Origin: Klebsormidium nitens
Lineage: Eukaryota > Streptophyta > Klebsormidiophyceae > Klebsormidiales > Klebsormidiaceae
Length of the DNA stretch: 64,000 nucleotides
Direction of reading: 5' to 3'
Assembly (NCBI GenBank): GCA_000708835.1
Contig: DF237352.1
Location: forward strand, 21,352 to 85,351
Positions 1-10,881 of the stretch are shown piece after piece. The stretch's first letter is position 1; each line of letters begins with the position of its first letter. The notes under the pieces were generated by a model that did not search any database, was not told the DNA's origin, and saw only the letters and a program-made list of their open reading frames with translations. The translations under genes were made by a program, and so were the position numbers.

Positions 1-495
1 TATGTTATGAATACGCCACAGACCTCTGGTGTACCCACAGAATAGGCCTGTGGGGATTTCACACCTTTGCATATTCCTACCTGCGTTTATTCACATCTAT
101 GCGTAATGACAGGCCCGTGGCGTATTCACACCTCAATGGTGGCTTTGCACACTTGCCTTTGGTGGTTCACTCTCGTTGCCATGACGCGGCTGATCTTGCA
201 TGGTCGGCTCGCCATCTTTCTCAGTTTGCACTTGTTTCTGCAACCACAAAAGGGCCAGTCCTTAAGTTCGTTCAGGTACTGAGGTGACTAAGTCAGAAGT
301 AAACTAGAAAGACCAGGGAAACTGGCCATAATTCGTCAGTCGCGTGTATAAAGGTACGACAGAACAGCGAACTAGAAAGCAAACAGAGACACAAAACCAT
401 ATTATATATCATTCTTTGAGTTGAAGGATCAGATTCAAAAGAGAGTGTGGCCTGCGAATACCAGGATTGCGACTTGCATCTGCACAACGTTTTGC
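1..495. other. Left flank, no gene seen
   Basis: No convincing coding region. The first 170 bases hold several loosely repeated phrases (variants of ATTCACACCT and CCTGTGG), too degenerate to call a repeat family. The minus-strand gene to the right ends at 496. Confidence 0.4.
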
Positions 496-1824
496 CTAGA
501 AAGCATAAGTACAAGGCAGCCGTTCATGTGATAGCCACTGTGCAACCTTCTTCTGCTTGTTGTCATGATACTTTTTGATCTTGGCCGCTTGGCTCCGCCT
601 GTAGCGGTCCGCGTTCACTAGCTTCTTCTTCAGGTCGTCGATGATCGATGTGAAAGTTGAATTGAAGGAAGCTGCAAGGATTCATTTGCTAAAGCTGTTA
701 AAGTGTTGTATATGACCCTTGCTTATAAACGCTCTGGTTGAAATACCAGTACAGGTTGAATCTTAACCCAAAACCATGACAGGTTTCGAAATTGAATGAG
801 TTGAATGAATGAGTTGAATTGAATGAGTTGAATGAATTCATGAGTTCTAGGAAACTGATTATATTCAAGGAGCTCTTTCTGCAGTCACAAGACTCTAGGC
901 AATCTACCTTTGAGACTTGCTAATCTGAAACCAAACAACGAGCAGAACGAGAATATTCCCAGCAGAGAAGATGCATATGCGATTTCAAATTCTTCCTACT
1001 GAATTATCAGACGCCACATGCACAGAGCAGACGGTGTGCTTACCTCTTGGCCACTTGTAGACGCTGCCGTCCAACCCTGTGACCTCACAACCTCGCTCAT
1101 CGTCTTCCAGGATCGAATCAAAGATCTTGTCTCTCCATTCGAGATCCTGTGGATTCTTCTTGAGGTTGATGTTCCTCAGCCTCGTCAGCTCGGCTTCTGA
1201 GGGGATCTCTTTTGCCTTCGCTTCGTTAGGCATGTAATCACTCAGTCCTAGATCCGCTGCTACACGGCTGACCACACGAGCATGGAAACTCTGCAGCCTC
1301 CTGACCCCATTCTTTCCAACAAGCGTTGTATACTTCTTGCTGTGCCACAGCGTTTCGAACAACTTCGAGGCAGTCATTGGCGAGGTTGGAGCTGATCCCC
1401 TCTGCGACCTACCCTGAGCGCTGTTCCCTCCACCTGAATCATTCACTTGTTGAGAAAACTTCCCTTCCATGCTTTCTCTGAGAGGTTTACCATCTTGAAC
1501 GCCTCTCTGCAGACCGACCGCAGCTTCGCTTCCTCCGTCTCTTGTTTCTCCAGCCTGAGCAAAAACTTCTCTGCCTGCAGCTTGTGATGAGAGCCAAGAA
1601 TCTCTCAGCTCCTGCAGAATGGTTTTGTGACCTCTTTTCACTGCCAGTCCGCTGTCCAGATCCTTGAAATCTTCTATGAGATCGTCTCCTTTCTCCCCCT
1701 CTGCCAGGAAAACTCTTCCGGTGATTGCTTGGTCGATGATGAACTTGGTATACAGGTCGCATCCAAGCTCTTTTGAAATTTCCGCTGCAAATGCATGCTC
1801 GTCCAGAGCACGTACGCGACTCAT
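496..1824 (-). CDS. SAM-domain protein with basic C-terminal helix, 2 exons
   Basis: Exon 1 runs 1824 to 1044 and exon 2 runs 671 to 496. The donor reads GAG|GTAAGC and the acceptor CTTGCAG. Exon 1 ends in phase 1 and exon 2 supplies the two missing bases, giving 318 residues. Residues about 8-70 fit a sterile alpha motif: an early Y-T-K-F-I, then I-x-G-R-x-F-L, D-L-I-E-D-F, and the closing G-H-K-T-I-L-Q-E-L helix. SAM domains are protein-protein or RNA-binding modules, so no catalytic role is implied. Residues 75-155 are low-complexity (Gln, Gly, Ser). The last 45 residues are Lys/Arg-rich (D-D-L-K-K-K-L, then K-I-K-K-Y-H-D-N-K-Q-K-K) and likely form a basic helix or coiled coil. The start is the first ATG of the open frame. 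It lies next to a transposase gene, so a transposon-derived accessory protein is possible. The SAM assignment is fairly sure; the biological role is unknown. Confidence 0.6.
791..843. repeat. Short tandem repeat, unit near TTGAATGAG
   Basis: About five imperfect copies of TTGAATGA(G) sit inside the single intron of the SAM-domain gene. It is a simple microsatellite-like tract. Confidence 0.75.
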
Positions 1825-2411
1825 TGTTGCACCTCTTCGACCTTACACAGGAGCGACGCGCATGCACGTGTCATGTGCTCCACCGAGCTTTACTCCACTT
1901 GCTTCGAAGCTCCTTCTTGAGAGTTCGCAAAGAAGCAGCTGCGCTTCTCAAAGACAATGACTCAATGGAAGCTCAATCGCTCAATCGCTCAATTGCTGTA
2001 AAATTGGAAATTGTGCCCTTTCAAACTTTCACGCGGGCTTCCTAAGGCAGTCTTGGCGCAGTTTGACTAGATACAGCTTTCCTCATTTTCGATATGGTTT
2101 CGAAAATCGGTTTGTCCCTGCCGGTTGTTGCCTGTCCAAACACTTGGTTAACCGACGTCAAATGGTATTATGCCTGTCCAAAACGAGAATTTACCGAAAC
2201 CAGGTTTCCGATTAACCCCTATGTTGTCGATTGACGATATCGATCTTACAGCCCCTTTCGAGCGTCTTTGAGCACAGGATACACGGCAAAGATCATGCGC
2301 GCTCTTCGAAGTAGATGACGCGCACATGATCAGCAGAGGAAAGCGTCGCTGGCGCTAGCGGGGCTGTACCCCGAAGGGGGAGGTGCCTGTCGAAGGACCA
2401 GTCACCCTAAA
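1825..2411. other. Intergenic, between divergent SAM gene and transposase
   Basis: No gene. It contains a short direct repeat (CAATCGCT three times near 1975-2000) and a small hairpin-like GGGG...CCCC element near 2360. It must hold the 5' ends of both divergent genes. I looked for CACTA-type terminal repeats of the transposon to the right and did not find a convincing one. Confidence 0.4.
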
Positions 2412-5400
2412 ATGTCGAGTCGTCTAGAGCCAGTTAACCCGGAGGGCAAAGTGTGGTGCACATGTCCATTGTGCAAATCAAGAGGGAGCAGAGAAGGACG
2501 GTTTGTTTCCGCTTCCACACGAAGAAACCACCGTGCGCGCGAGAAGGATGTCGATGCCGGAGCACATCTAGAGCAGCTGCAAGAAGCGCGAGGCTCAGAG
2601 AATCAAGATTGGGGGGGTGATGGGGGAGGTGAAGATCAGGGATGCCTTGAAACGGAAAGGCGCTCCAATGATTCTGAGGAATCGTCAAGATCCAGAAGCA
2701 GCAGCGGAGCTGAAAGAGTCGGTCAGCGAGCAAACGTTGAAAGCTGGTTTACAGGCGGGCAACTGCCAAACTTCGAGCTTGCAGATGATATCATGGATGA
2801 AGGATCAGAACGGCAAGCAAATGGACCAGCTTCCGTCTCTGATGTTGAGCTGAAGATCATGGACTGTCTAGTTGACCTAGTGAAGCTTGGAGATGTAGCA
2901 GGGCTCAGCAACGAGACCATGGACAAGCTAGTGAAACTATGCATGTCCGCGACCGACTCGATTGCTGCGGCGATCGACCCTCATTGGAAGGAAACGGTGA
3001 AAAGGCTGGGTTTGCCACAGTCCCATGACCAGGTAGGGCCCCTCTCTCCGTTTAAAGAGGCAATGATACAATACTTATGTAATCTTTCCTTCACCTATTC
3101 GTGTCTCATCAATTTGAAAACTCAAAGTCAATGTTGTCCGTTTGAGTTTTTGTCAATATTAATCCAGTTTTGAAGTGCAAATCAGCTGCAAAGTTCCTGA
3201 TAATCGCGCGAGACTCTGTAGAGAAAGTTCTCTCAAGAACTTCCCGAATAACAAACATTCACTCGAAAATTCTCTTCAAGAACTCTCAATGATGATCTCT
3301 TCAATTGAGCCGTCTTCCCGCAGCTTGTCACGTGTCCTTTGGAAAGATTCGTAACAGAAATTCGAGCTCCCTATACTCGTTTCTGATTTCAGAGTCCTCA
3401 AGGGGTTGAAGCTTAGAACTCTGCTTTCTGAGTCGCTAGCCACCCCCCCAAAGTCCCTTGTCAGATCCCCCGGCCAGCCAGCCGGTTTTGTCAGTAAAAC
3501 AGCCATCTCGCAACCTCCTTTTTCGTCCCGATTCCATGCTGTTCTGCTTTCTAACTTTAAAATCGTGTTATGCATCGGCCAGTGTACATGTCTAGTCTCC
3601 GAACAGCCGATCCATGAGTTTTCTATTCTCCGAACAGCTGATCCATGACTTGCCTTGAACGGATTCACCACAAATTAACCCTGAGATTTAGCCTCCGCAA
3701 ACCCGCATCTGTGACCCCACGTGGGGTGCACCCTGCAGTTTTCTCCCCTCACCGGTTTTCGACCTGCCGCGCTGACGTCATACTTTGAAGTTTTGAGTGT
3801 TTCTCTTTTCGCGTGTCTTCCCCAGTATCTANNNNNNNNNNNNNNNNNNNNGACCGGTTTTTGACCTGCCGCGCTGACGTCATAAGTTTGGCTTTGTCGT
3901 TTCTGTCTTTTCGCACACCCTTTCTGGCAACAAAACCTTCAACTGCTGAGTCGCTTTTATTCAGTTTCCCCAACCTTAACCAAAAATCTGACCCGTCAAA
4001 ACCTGCTTTTTTGCGTTTCCAGCCTTTTCCGCCCCCTTTGAGCAGACCGCGCCGCGTGCTTACCCGTCCGTTTTGACTTCTAATTCGACCTCCCCCTAGT
4101 AAATAGGACCTCGGCAATCCATTCCCTTTCAAAGTCTCTTTCTGTTTCACAATTGCCTCTCCGTAACCGACCCCGATCGAAACCTACCTCCAGCCAACAG
4201 CCGAAACAGCCACCAGTCACACCCCCTCTTTCCAGCCACCAACTAACCCAAAGCACTCGCCCCGCATACGCCTGAGAAGCTCTCAAAGTATAAAATAAAA
4301 GAACACGATAACCTCTCACAGCTGTCTTTTCTATCTTCGTCGATTCGTTTCTCGCAGAACCACTTACCAGAAAAATCAATCACGCCTAGTATAAATCATC
4401 CCTTTCCCCGAACAAGACTATCTTTGCTGACGTCCAGCTCCCCTTGTGCAGTTGTCTACTTACCTCGCGAGATCGTCACGTCTGCTCGGAGAAGTTCAGA
4501 CGTACCGCTGGCATCCCGGACCCGGCAAAGGGAAGGACAAGGGCCACTGGCACCTGTTCGCACCCAGTCAAGAGGACTGCAAGTCCACTCCGTGCCCCGG
4601 GTGCGAAGACCGGCCAGGCAGGCCAGCGTGGCGAGACTGCCCGGAGCACCAGGAAAAGTGCCCCGACTGCGGATTCTTGCGGCGGGATGCCTTTGAACTC
4701 CCCTTCATCTCCCCCGAGCTCCATGCTCGCGCAAAGCTAACCACGGTCGAGGGGTGCAAGGATGCCACGGTCAGGGGGGCTTGGGGGGAGCGAGATCACT
4801 GGTTGGGGAAACCGAAAGGGGCGGTACACGAGCCGCAATTTGAAGTATGGGACGGGGAACGCTGGCGAGACGACTCGGCTTTCTTCGACCCGCAATCCAG
4901 CTTTCTCCTTCCGTTGAAGTGCGAGGAGTGCTGCAAAACCCGGAGCGTGTATTGCGCCCAAAACTTCAGACCCCCGTGGTTCACCCGCCCTACCCCCGAG
5001 ATGTGGTGTGCGGAACGGAAGCGGTTCGAAGCTCGGTGTCCGATCTGCAAGGGGGCAATCGTTGCAACTTTGGAGGAGCTCCAAAGACGGGGGGATCCAA
5101 GAAACCTGAAGCTCGGACTTCACTTGGACGGGTTTCCAGCGGCGACCACGTCCAACAAGTCAAGCTGCATCATGGACCTCTTCCCGATGACGGTCTCGAA
5201 GCTGACCCTGCACAAGGGAGCGGAGGACTGGCTGTGGCCTGTCATGTACCCCCAGAAGATGCAAATAGTCGCCGGGCCGGACAGCTATGATGCTTTCATG
5301 CTGGTCCTTGTCCTCGACGCCCTGAGGCTGTTCATTGACGGCGTCGAGATTGACTACGCCCTTCTCCCCGAGGAGATCAGCCCCCATCTCCCCCCCCGGA

Positions 5401-7435
5401 GAGGACCGGTTAAGATTCGGATGATGGTCTCGAGCGTTTTCTCCGATCTTCCGGCGCTCGCGGACATGCTCAAGTTCAAGCTGGGGGGGTTCCACGCGTC
5501 CAGATCCTGCAAGCACGTCGGCGGCTACGTCGACGGAAAGCTGGTCTACACGGACGGCCGCCGACTCGCCCGCGACGGTTGCGAGCCAAAGAAAATGGAC
5601 GAGGTGGCGGCGGCCATGCTGGAGCACCTGGGGGCGGAAACGAAAGCCGAGCGGACTGAGATCGGGCACCGGACAGGCGTGATCGGGTTCAGCATGCTGC
5701 TGATCCTGTCGGCGGCATTCTGTCTGCACCTCGTGCATGACGTATGCAGCGACTTCCTGCACTGCGGGCCGGAAAACCTCTGCAAGCATCTGGTCCGCGA
5801 CCTGCTGTACGGAGTGAGCCGGAAGCAGGGGGAAACTACGACGATCGTCGAACCCCCTCGGGCGGATCTGAAAGAGTTCGGGAAGCGGTTAGCGGGGATC
5901 AAGCCAACGAGAAAGCTCGCCAGCGGCCGGTGGCCCGCGGACCCGGCAAAGCGGCCCCTCGGCTGGTGGAAGGCCGACGAGCACATGAAGGCGGCGACCG
6001 TGTGCTTCGTCACCGCCTTTGCGGGCATCACCGACCCGGAAGCCTACGCGGTTGTCCAGCTCGTGGCCTGCATCCACACGCTGGTGTTCGTCGTCGGCAC
6101 GAGGGGCGGGTGGACGGCCGAGCTGGCGCACTTGTTTCGGCAGCTGTGCAGGGCCAAGCTGGTCCGCGCCGAGGAGGACGCGCTCCCCAAGCTGCGACCG
6201 CTCGAGCACGAGACGTGCCTGCACATGCCGGCAAACGTCCGGATGCACGGCCCCCCCGACGCGTACTGGTGCTACGCGCAGGAGCGATACATCCGGAAGC
6301 TGGTAAACACGCCCAATAACGGAAAGCAGATAGAGACGACCCTCCACGGGCGGACCTTGGCCGCTCTCACGGTCGGGTGGCTGCAGCGCCGCCGACGAGA
6401 AGAGCAGCTTCGCGCGGCCGGCCGGACGACGGGCGACGAGTCGTGGGAGCGCGCGCGCGCGCGCGTGGCGGACGGAGTCCTCTTTGCCGCGTCGCAGCAG
6501 GAGGCCCGGGGCTACTTGACGGTGTTGGAGCGCGAGCCGCCACGCGACGGGAGGCCGTCGGACGAGCGGCTTTTAGCGAGCATGCGAACGGAGGGTGTGG
6601 CAATCGGTCAGCTGCCGGAAAATTGGGAGCGGCGGTCCTTCATGCGCCTCGAAAACCCGCAGCGGCTGGCCGTCGAGAAGATTCTCGACAAGGAGGCACG
6701 GGGTGCGGGGCAGAACGGGGTCCGCACCGTCCGGTTGGAAGCCGGTACTGTCAAACGGGTGAAGAGCATTCAGCTGGGGGAGAACAACTTTGCGGTTGGC
6801 GACTTTGCGGTGCTGCGACCGGAAGCCGCGGGCGGATTGGACGAGTACGTGCTGGTGGACTCGTTTTTCACAGCAAAGCCGCTGAACGGTCCCCGGCGGG
6901 TCTTTGTCCAATTTTCAGCCTTTCAAACCCAAAAAGACGGGGTAACCGGGGAACCTCTCGGCGGGAGCCACCACAACTGTCTCATGCTGGACCCCCTTGA
7001 GCAAGACCAGGAGCGCGTCCGGCTGGCTAGGGACCTGCATCGGCACTTTGTTCCCTACCCCACTCCCGGCGAGACCGTCTTCACCGGGAGCAGCCACGTC
7101 ATCGAGGTGGCGCAGAGCGGGTTCGGGTTCGATGCGCACGACGTATGGGTGCCGGTTTACCCCCGGGTAAGCAGGCTCACTTTTCAAGGACGCATTTCTA
7201 AGAGTGTCCTGCTTTTCTTTCCTTCTCGGCGCAGAGGTACATCAAAAAATTTGACAACCAGATTTTGACTTTGCTTTCGACTTTTGTAGTGCCACAGTTA
7301 TGGCTTCAAAACGATCATCTCAGTTTTAGGCGGTTCTCAGTATTGGGCGGCACTCGAGGGAATATGAAGAGCCGGATCCTTGTTGCGTTTCAGAATCTAA
7401 AACCGACAGGTTGCTTTTCATCCGATGTTAATTAG
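2412..7435 (+). CDS. Tnp2-like transposase (CACTA/En-Spm type), 3 exons
   Basis: Exons: 2412-3032 (donor CAG|GTAGGG), 4452-7166 (acceptor TGTGCAG, donor CGG|GTAAGC) and 7235-7435. All junctions are phase 0, giving 1178 residues. Exon 1 opens with a C-x-C-x2-C plus R-x2-H zinc-binding-like element, then an acidic linker. Exon 2 carries the family pattern of plant Tnp2 proteins: H-L-D-G-F near residue 431, V-F-S-D-L-P-A-L near 537 (the usual place of a D-F/L-P-A motif), W-W-K-A-D-E-H-M, and late G-P-P-D-A-Y-W then E-R-Y-I-R-K-L near 818, followed by G-K-Q-I-E-T-T. The candidate acidic catalytic residues are D433, D539 and E818, by position only. Residues about 985-1110 (V-G-D-F-A-V-L-R) resemble a BAH-like reader-type fold. 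Exon 3 is less certain. Intron 1 is 1.4 kb and contains an assembly gap. The long open frame suggests recent or continuing activity. Confidence 0.68.
3748..3893. repeat. Direct repeat flanking an assembly gap
   Basis: A segment starting ACCGGTTTT and running through GACCTGCCGCGCTGACGTCA occurs at 3751-3780 and again at 3853-3882, with similar downstream text (TTCTCTTTTCGC and TCTGTCTTTTCGC). The 20-base run of Ns lies between the copies. The gap may therefore hide further copies of a tandem repeat. Each copy contains the palindrome TGACGTCA. Confidence 0.8.
3832..3851. other. Assembly gap (20 N)
   Basis: A run of 20 ambiguous bases between two copies of a direct repeat, within intron 1 of the transposase gene. 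Confidence 0.99.
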
Positions 7436-8070
7436 TAAGCTGCAAATTCGACCGCTCCTCATCCAATCTACGATACCGAAGCTTCAGAAGCTTCTTGGAA
7501 GGCGCTCTGATGTACTCGCTTCTTCCCAAGACGGCTCCCTAACTGCTGTCGCTTCCTTGTGAGTGAAGCTGCTAACAATCTGAGCTGAATTCAAGCGGGT
7601 TTATTTCGGTCACCTCACTGTGTGATGAAGCTTTCGTTTTACCACTGGCCGCTGACTTCCACCTAATTCGAGGTGACTGCTGTCACGGATCCGTGATGAC
7701 AGGCCGTCCGTTTTGCATCGGCCGAAGGGGCTTTGAGAAACGATTCTTGTCGCCGAGAGCATCTCTCAGATACGTCTTCGAATGCAGTCAATACTTCTTG
7801 AACAAGTGATTAAGCTACTATGAACTTGCTCTGACTTTCATCGAGTAGGCCAAGAGAGGGCACGGTGACACATCGCGCTCTCTGGTCGGTTAATTCTTGA
7901 CCGTTTGGGAACCTTCTAAAGACGTCACACGATCATTCGTTCTGAGAAAGTTGCAAAGCGGCGTTGACCGGCTTCGGTTGTTTGGTTGTTTTCATTCTCG
8001 AATTCGGCATTAATCTATTCGATTAGTATAAATTCTGAATGCTTTCTAACTGATCTCAATCATTCTTTTA
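7436..8070. other. No gene seen
   Basis: Open frames are short and without recognisable motifs. It may be intron or non-coding transposon sequence between the transposase C-terminus and the next open frame. Confidence 0.35.
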
Positions 8071-8589
8071 ATGACGCGTCCACTGTATGGCAGCTTCGTA
8101 GCCAAACCATCAGACAAAGCAACCCGGGCTTTGCAGGTTGGGGACGTGGTGCGGCTGGCGGTCCGTGAGCCTCCGGAAGTCCGCCAAGAGGGCGTCGAGG
8201 GGCAGTGGGGATACGGAGTGCCGTACGACATCCTGAAGTCCGTACGGCCTGACTTTTCTCTCTCGTACGCGCTGGTCAAGCAAGTGAGCAGCGGCCAGGG
8301 GAGGATGGCCGTCGTGCAGTGGCTGCGGCGCTCGGAACCCGCTGCATCAGACGGGGAGGAAAGCGATTGGACGCTGTGGCCTATAGCCGGGCGCACGGCG
8401 ATGGACGTAGATGACGTCAGTGGGAGCGAACTCAGTGAGAGCGAGGACGAAAGCGCGGGCGAGTTCGAGCTCAAGCGAGTCACCTGGAACTCGATCATTG
8501 ACGTCGTGGAGGCGGTCACAACGGTCGAGGACGAAAAAGGGACAGTGTTCCGCTTCAAGACGCTGCCGCCCGTAAGAGTACGAATCTAG
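8071..8589 (+). CDS. Hypothetical 172 aa acidic protein, probably transposon-associated
   Basis: An uninterrupted GC-rich frame of 172 codons from an ATG, ending in TAG. The N-terminal third (V-G-D-V-V-R-L-A-V-R-E-P, then W-G-Y-G-V-P-Y-D-I-L-K-S-V) has the look of a small beta-rich domain and echoes the V-G-D-F-A-V-L-R stretch at the transposase C-terminus. The middle is strongly acidic and serine-rich (about residues 110-130). An in-frame donor-like site (CCC|GTAAGA at 8572) offers an alternative end that would skip the last five residues. I do not recognise a family. A nearby degenerate copy of its last 20 codons exists at 8940-9003. Strand and position suggest it belongs to the same mobile element as the transposase. 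It could instead be one exon of a longer gene. Confidence 0.45.
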   Translation: MTRPLYGSFVAKPSDKATRALQVGDVVRLAVREPPEVRQEGVEGQWGYGVPYDILKSVRPDFSLSYALVKQVSSGQGRMAVVQWLRRSEPAASDGEESDWTLWPIAGRTAMDVDDVSGSELSESEDESAGEFELKRVTWNSIIDVVEAVTTVEDEKGTVFRFKTLPPVRVRI

Positions 8590-8754
8590 GGTAGGGCCAA
8601 GAACCGAAAAAAAACCGTGGGGAGAGGGGCCGGAAACGAGGATGGGGAGAGAAACGGTTGGCTGACGTCAGCCGAGAGAAGCGGTCGATTTGTCGGAAGC
8701 TTTGGATTGGTCGGTGAAAGTTGCACGGGAGTAAGCGCGAGCTCAGTCCCCGGA

Positions 8755-8915
8755 GAAGTGGCTCCGGAAACGGAGATCAAGGAAACCGGAACCGGAAACG
8801 GAACAGAGAGCGGAACCGAATCGGATGCCGGAAGTGAAACGGGACCGAAGCGGAGTCGAAAGCTGAATCAGAACCGAAAGTGGCACGGGAACTGGAAACG
8901 GAACGGTGAAGCAAC
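8755..8915. repeat. Low-complexity GGAAACGGAAC-type tract
   Basis: Purine-rich repeats of the pattern GGAAACGGAACC with variations. They give an open frame rich in Gly, Thr, Glu and Ser that I regard as low complexity rather than a gene. Confidence 0.6.
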
Positions 8916-8939
8916 GGAGGAGGTGGGGAAGACTGGAGG

Positions 8940-9003
8940 GAAGATTGGACCTCGACCATCGGTGCACTGTCTACCGCTTCTGGACGTGCCCGCCCGTGCG
9001 GGT
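8940..9003 (+). pseudogene. Degenerate copy of the C-terminus of the 8071-8589 frame
   Basis: Translated in one frame this ends C-P-P-V-R-V-R-I-stop, against L-P-P-V-R-V-R-I-stop at 8566-8589. The upstream codons (T-V-Y-R-F against T-V-F-R-F) also match. The DNA is diverged at about a third of positions, so the copy is old or constrained. It may be a relic of a tandem duplication or an alternative terminal exon. Confidence 0.5.
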
Positions 9004-9370
9004 CCGCATCTAGAATGGACGAGCTTTCATAAGAAAGGCGTAAGTTTTCAAAATCGTTCCTTCTGCTTTTGTCTCTTCTGAATTTGTGAGTGTTTCGGTC
9101 GAGGGAAAACCATTCAGAAGCGTTTGTCGACAAGTTTTCGTTCTATTTTACATCTGGTCAACTTTTGGACCCGGCGCACCAACCTCTTTCTTTCGGGGAC
9201 CTCTTTTGATTGGCAGATGTACACTGTGTGCGCACAAAGGAGTCTGCACTTCCTGATCGAATTGCGAACGCGCGTCTTAATTACGGTTCTTATCTGCTGT
9301 TCCTACAGCTCTCCGACTGATTGAAGCTGTTGTTCTTCGAATTCGGGTTGACATCTCGTTTCGAATGTAG

Positions 9371-9490
9371 TGCAGTACTTTCAGGCTTTTTGTTCATTAC
9401 TCTCAGGCTTTTTGAAGTACTCTCAGGCTTATTGAAGTACTTTCAGGCTTTTGCCGTTTTCAGGCTTTTGCAGTACTCAGCAACTTTGCA
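9371..9490. repeat. Tandem repeat, unit near TACTCTCAGGCTTTTTGAAG
   Basis: Five or six imperfect copies of a roughly 20-base unit built on (T)TTCAGGCTTTT with AGTACT between copies. It lies just upstream of the splice-acceptor-like site of the next coding piece. Confidence 0.7.
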
Positions 9491-9523
9491 GTACTCTTAG
9501 CGCAAATCCATCTGATTTCGCAG

Positions 9524-9734
9524 GGACGTTCAACCACCCTTCGCGCTGACGCACGATGAGATCGGCCTGCCGATCGAAAGAACGGAGGCTCTCCCGTGGC
9601 GTCCTGAGGACTGGGTTCGCGCGGACAACATGGAGACGGGCAGCGAGTACGAACGCGCATTCCCTGCAGAGCAAGCGGCCGACCCTGGGAACGACGCATG
9701 GGACAGCGAGAGCGACGGCGATGTGTTCGAGTAG
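9524..9734 (+). CDS. Terminal exon of an unidentified gene, 69 codons, acidic end
   Basis: After an acceptor-like TTTCGCAG ending at 9523, one spare base then 69 sense codons and TAG. The encoded text is protein-like: A-L-T-H-D-E-I-G-L-P-I-E-R-T-E, then W-R-P-E-D-W-V-R-A-D-N, and a strongly acidic tail ending S-E-S-D-G-D-V-F-E. The exon needs an upstream exon ending in phase 2. The 8071 frame does not supply one through its visible GTAAGA donor, so the parent gene is unresolved. It may be the C-terminus of a transposon protein. Confidence 0.45.
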
Positions 9735-10880
9735 TTGGACGTGTTCAAAAGTGCTTACGTAAGCCTTCCAAAGTCTTGCGACCCGCAGTGGCTCTGACGA
9801 CGAGCATCTTGTGCAGAACGATGAAGCTAATCAGTTAAACTTTCACAAGCCTTCAGGTACAAACGGTTTGGCATCAGAAGAATAATGATGTTCTCAACGC
9901 TTCAATGCATTGAATGTAAGTTCAGCAAGACTGTACTACTGAGAACGGACGATGTTTGTACGCTGGATAGTTGGCTAAAGAAAGTGGTTTGTTGATCAGA
10001 AGCTTTGATCAGCAAACGGCAATTCAATTCCCCTTTGTGCAGTTCCGAATTTCTAGATATTGCCCGATGGCCACAATTCCTGGGACTCGCATTTGCTCGC
10101 TTCCAGCGTCAAAGAGTCCAACGGGCGTAGGGGGTTCTTTGAATCATCCACGTACTTTGTGAGTTTCGCCAATTTTTGTCCAGGATTCAGCTTACGATGC
10201 TCCTATGAACAACCTGCAGGACAACAGATCGTCCGAGTGGGTTCTCAGCACCGCTGGGCGTATGGACCACCTCCACCGTGCGCGTGACAGTGCGCGCGCA
10301 GCCGCCTTCTTGAGAGAACTGGCGTTGCGCTCAGCGAGGCGCAGGAATCCTTGCCAGTAGACTTCCTAAGTCTCACGTAGAATCACTGAGAGTCTGAGAG
10401 GGCTAGACTTGTGACGGATACTTGTAGAGTCAGCATGTGCAGGGAGGAATGAACATGTCTGACTATCTGACAATCGTAATTTCATTTGGATTTTGCAGCA
10501 CGTAAGTAGCTTGACAACGCGATTCCGTGCGGCTATCCATTCGATGACTCTGTAAGAGAAGGCAGACTTGAGAGCATTACTTCTGATGATTGCGCTCGCG
10601 TACGTTCCTACGAAAGACCACTCGATGTCATGACTTATAGAATCGAGCAGCATGTATGCAGTCGTGGATCAATGCTGAAAGCAAGTTGCAAACTTAGCTG
10701 CTCACTAAAGCGTTCGTGTAACCTGTGACCGAGTGGCCGTTCACATGATTCAATCAAATCACGTTGATAGAGTGCATCCGGCAACGTCCTGTGACCGGCA
10801 ACGTTAATCAAGGTTTCTGATGCTATTGCAATCTAGGCCCGGAGCTAACTAAGCCGTGTTCTGCCGGGCTGTCGGTCGAC
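9735..10880. other. No gene seen
   Basis: AT-balanced sequence with only short, featureless open frames. A 95-codon minus-strand frame at 10366-10653 has no motif, no splice support and average composition. Confidence 0.4.
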
Positions 10881-10881
10881 G

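Larger units (their letters stand above)
2412..9734 (+). mobile_element. Probable CACTA-like (Tnp2-type) DNA transposon, coding block only
   Basis: The span covers a Tnp2-like transposase gene, a second open reading frame at 8071-8589 and a spliced-looking terminal exon at 9524-9734, all on the plus strand. Terminal inverted repeats and target-site duplications were not identified, so the limits given are those of the coding parts only. Grouping the two downstream pieces with the transposase is inference from proximity and shared orientation. Confidence 0.45.

Noticed and set aside
3276-3671. Minus-strand 131-codon frame in transposase intron 1
   Set aside because: No family resemblance and no splice or start evidence; could be transposon debris.
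8617-9081. Plus-strand 154-codon frame
   Set aside because: Driven by a low-complexity GGAAACGGAAC tract.
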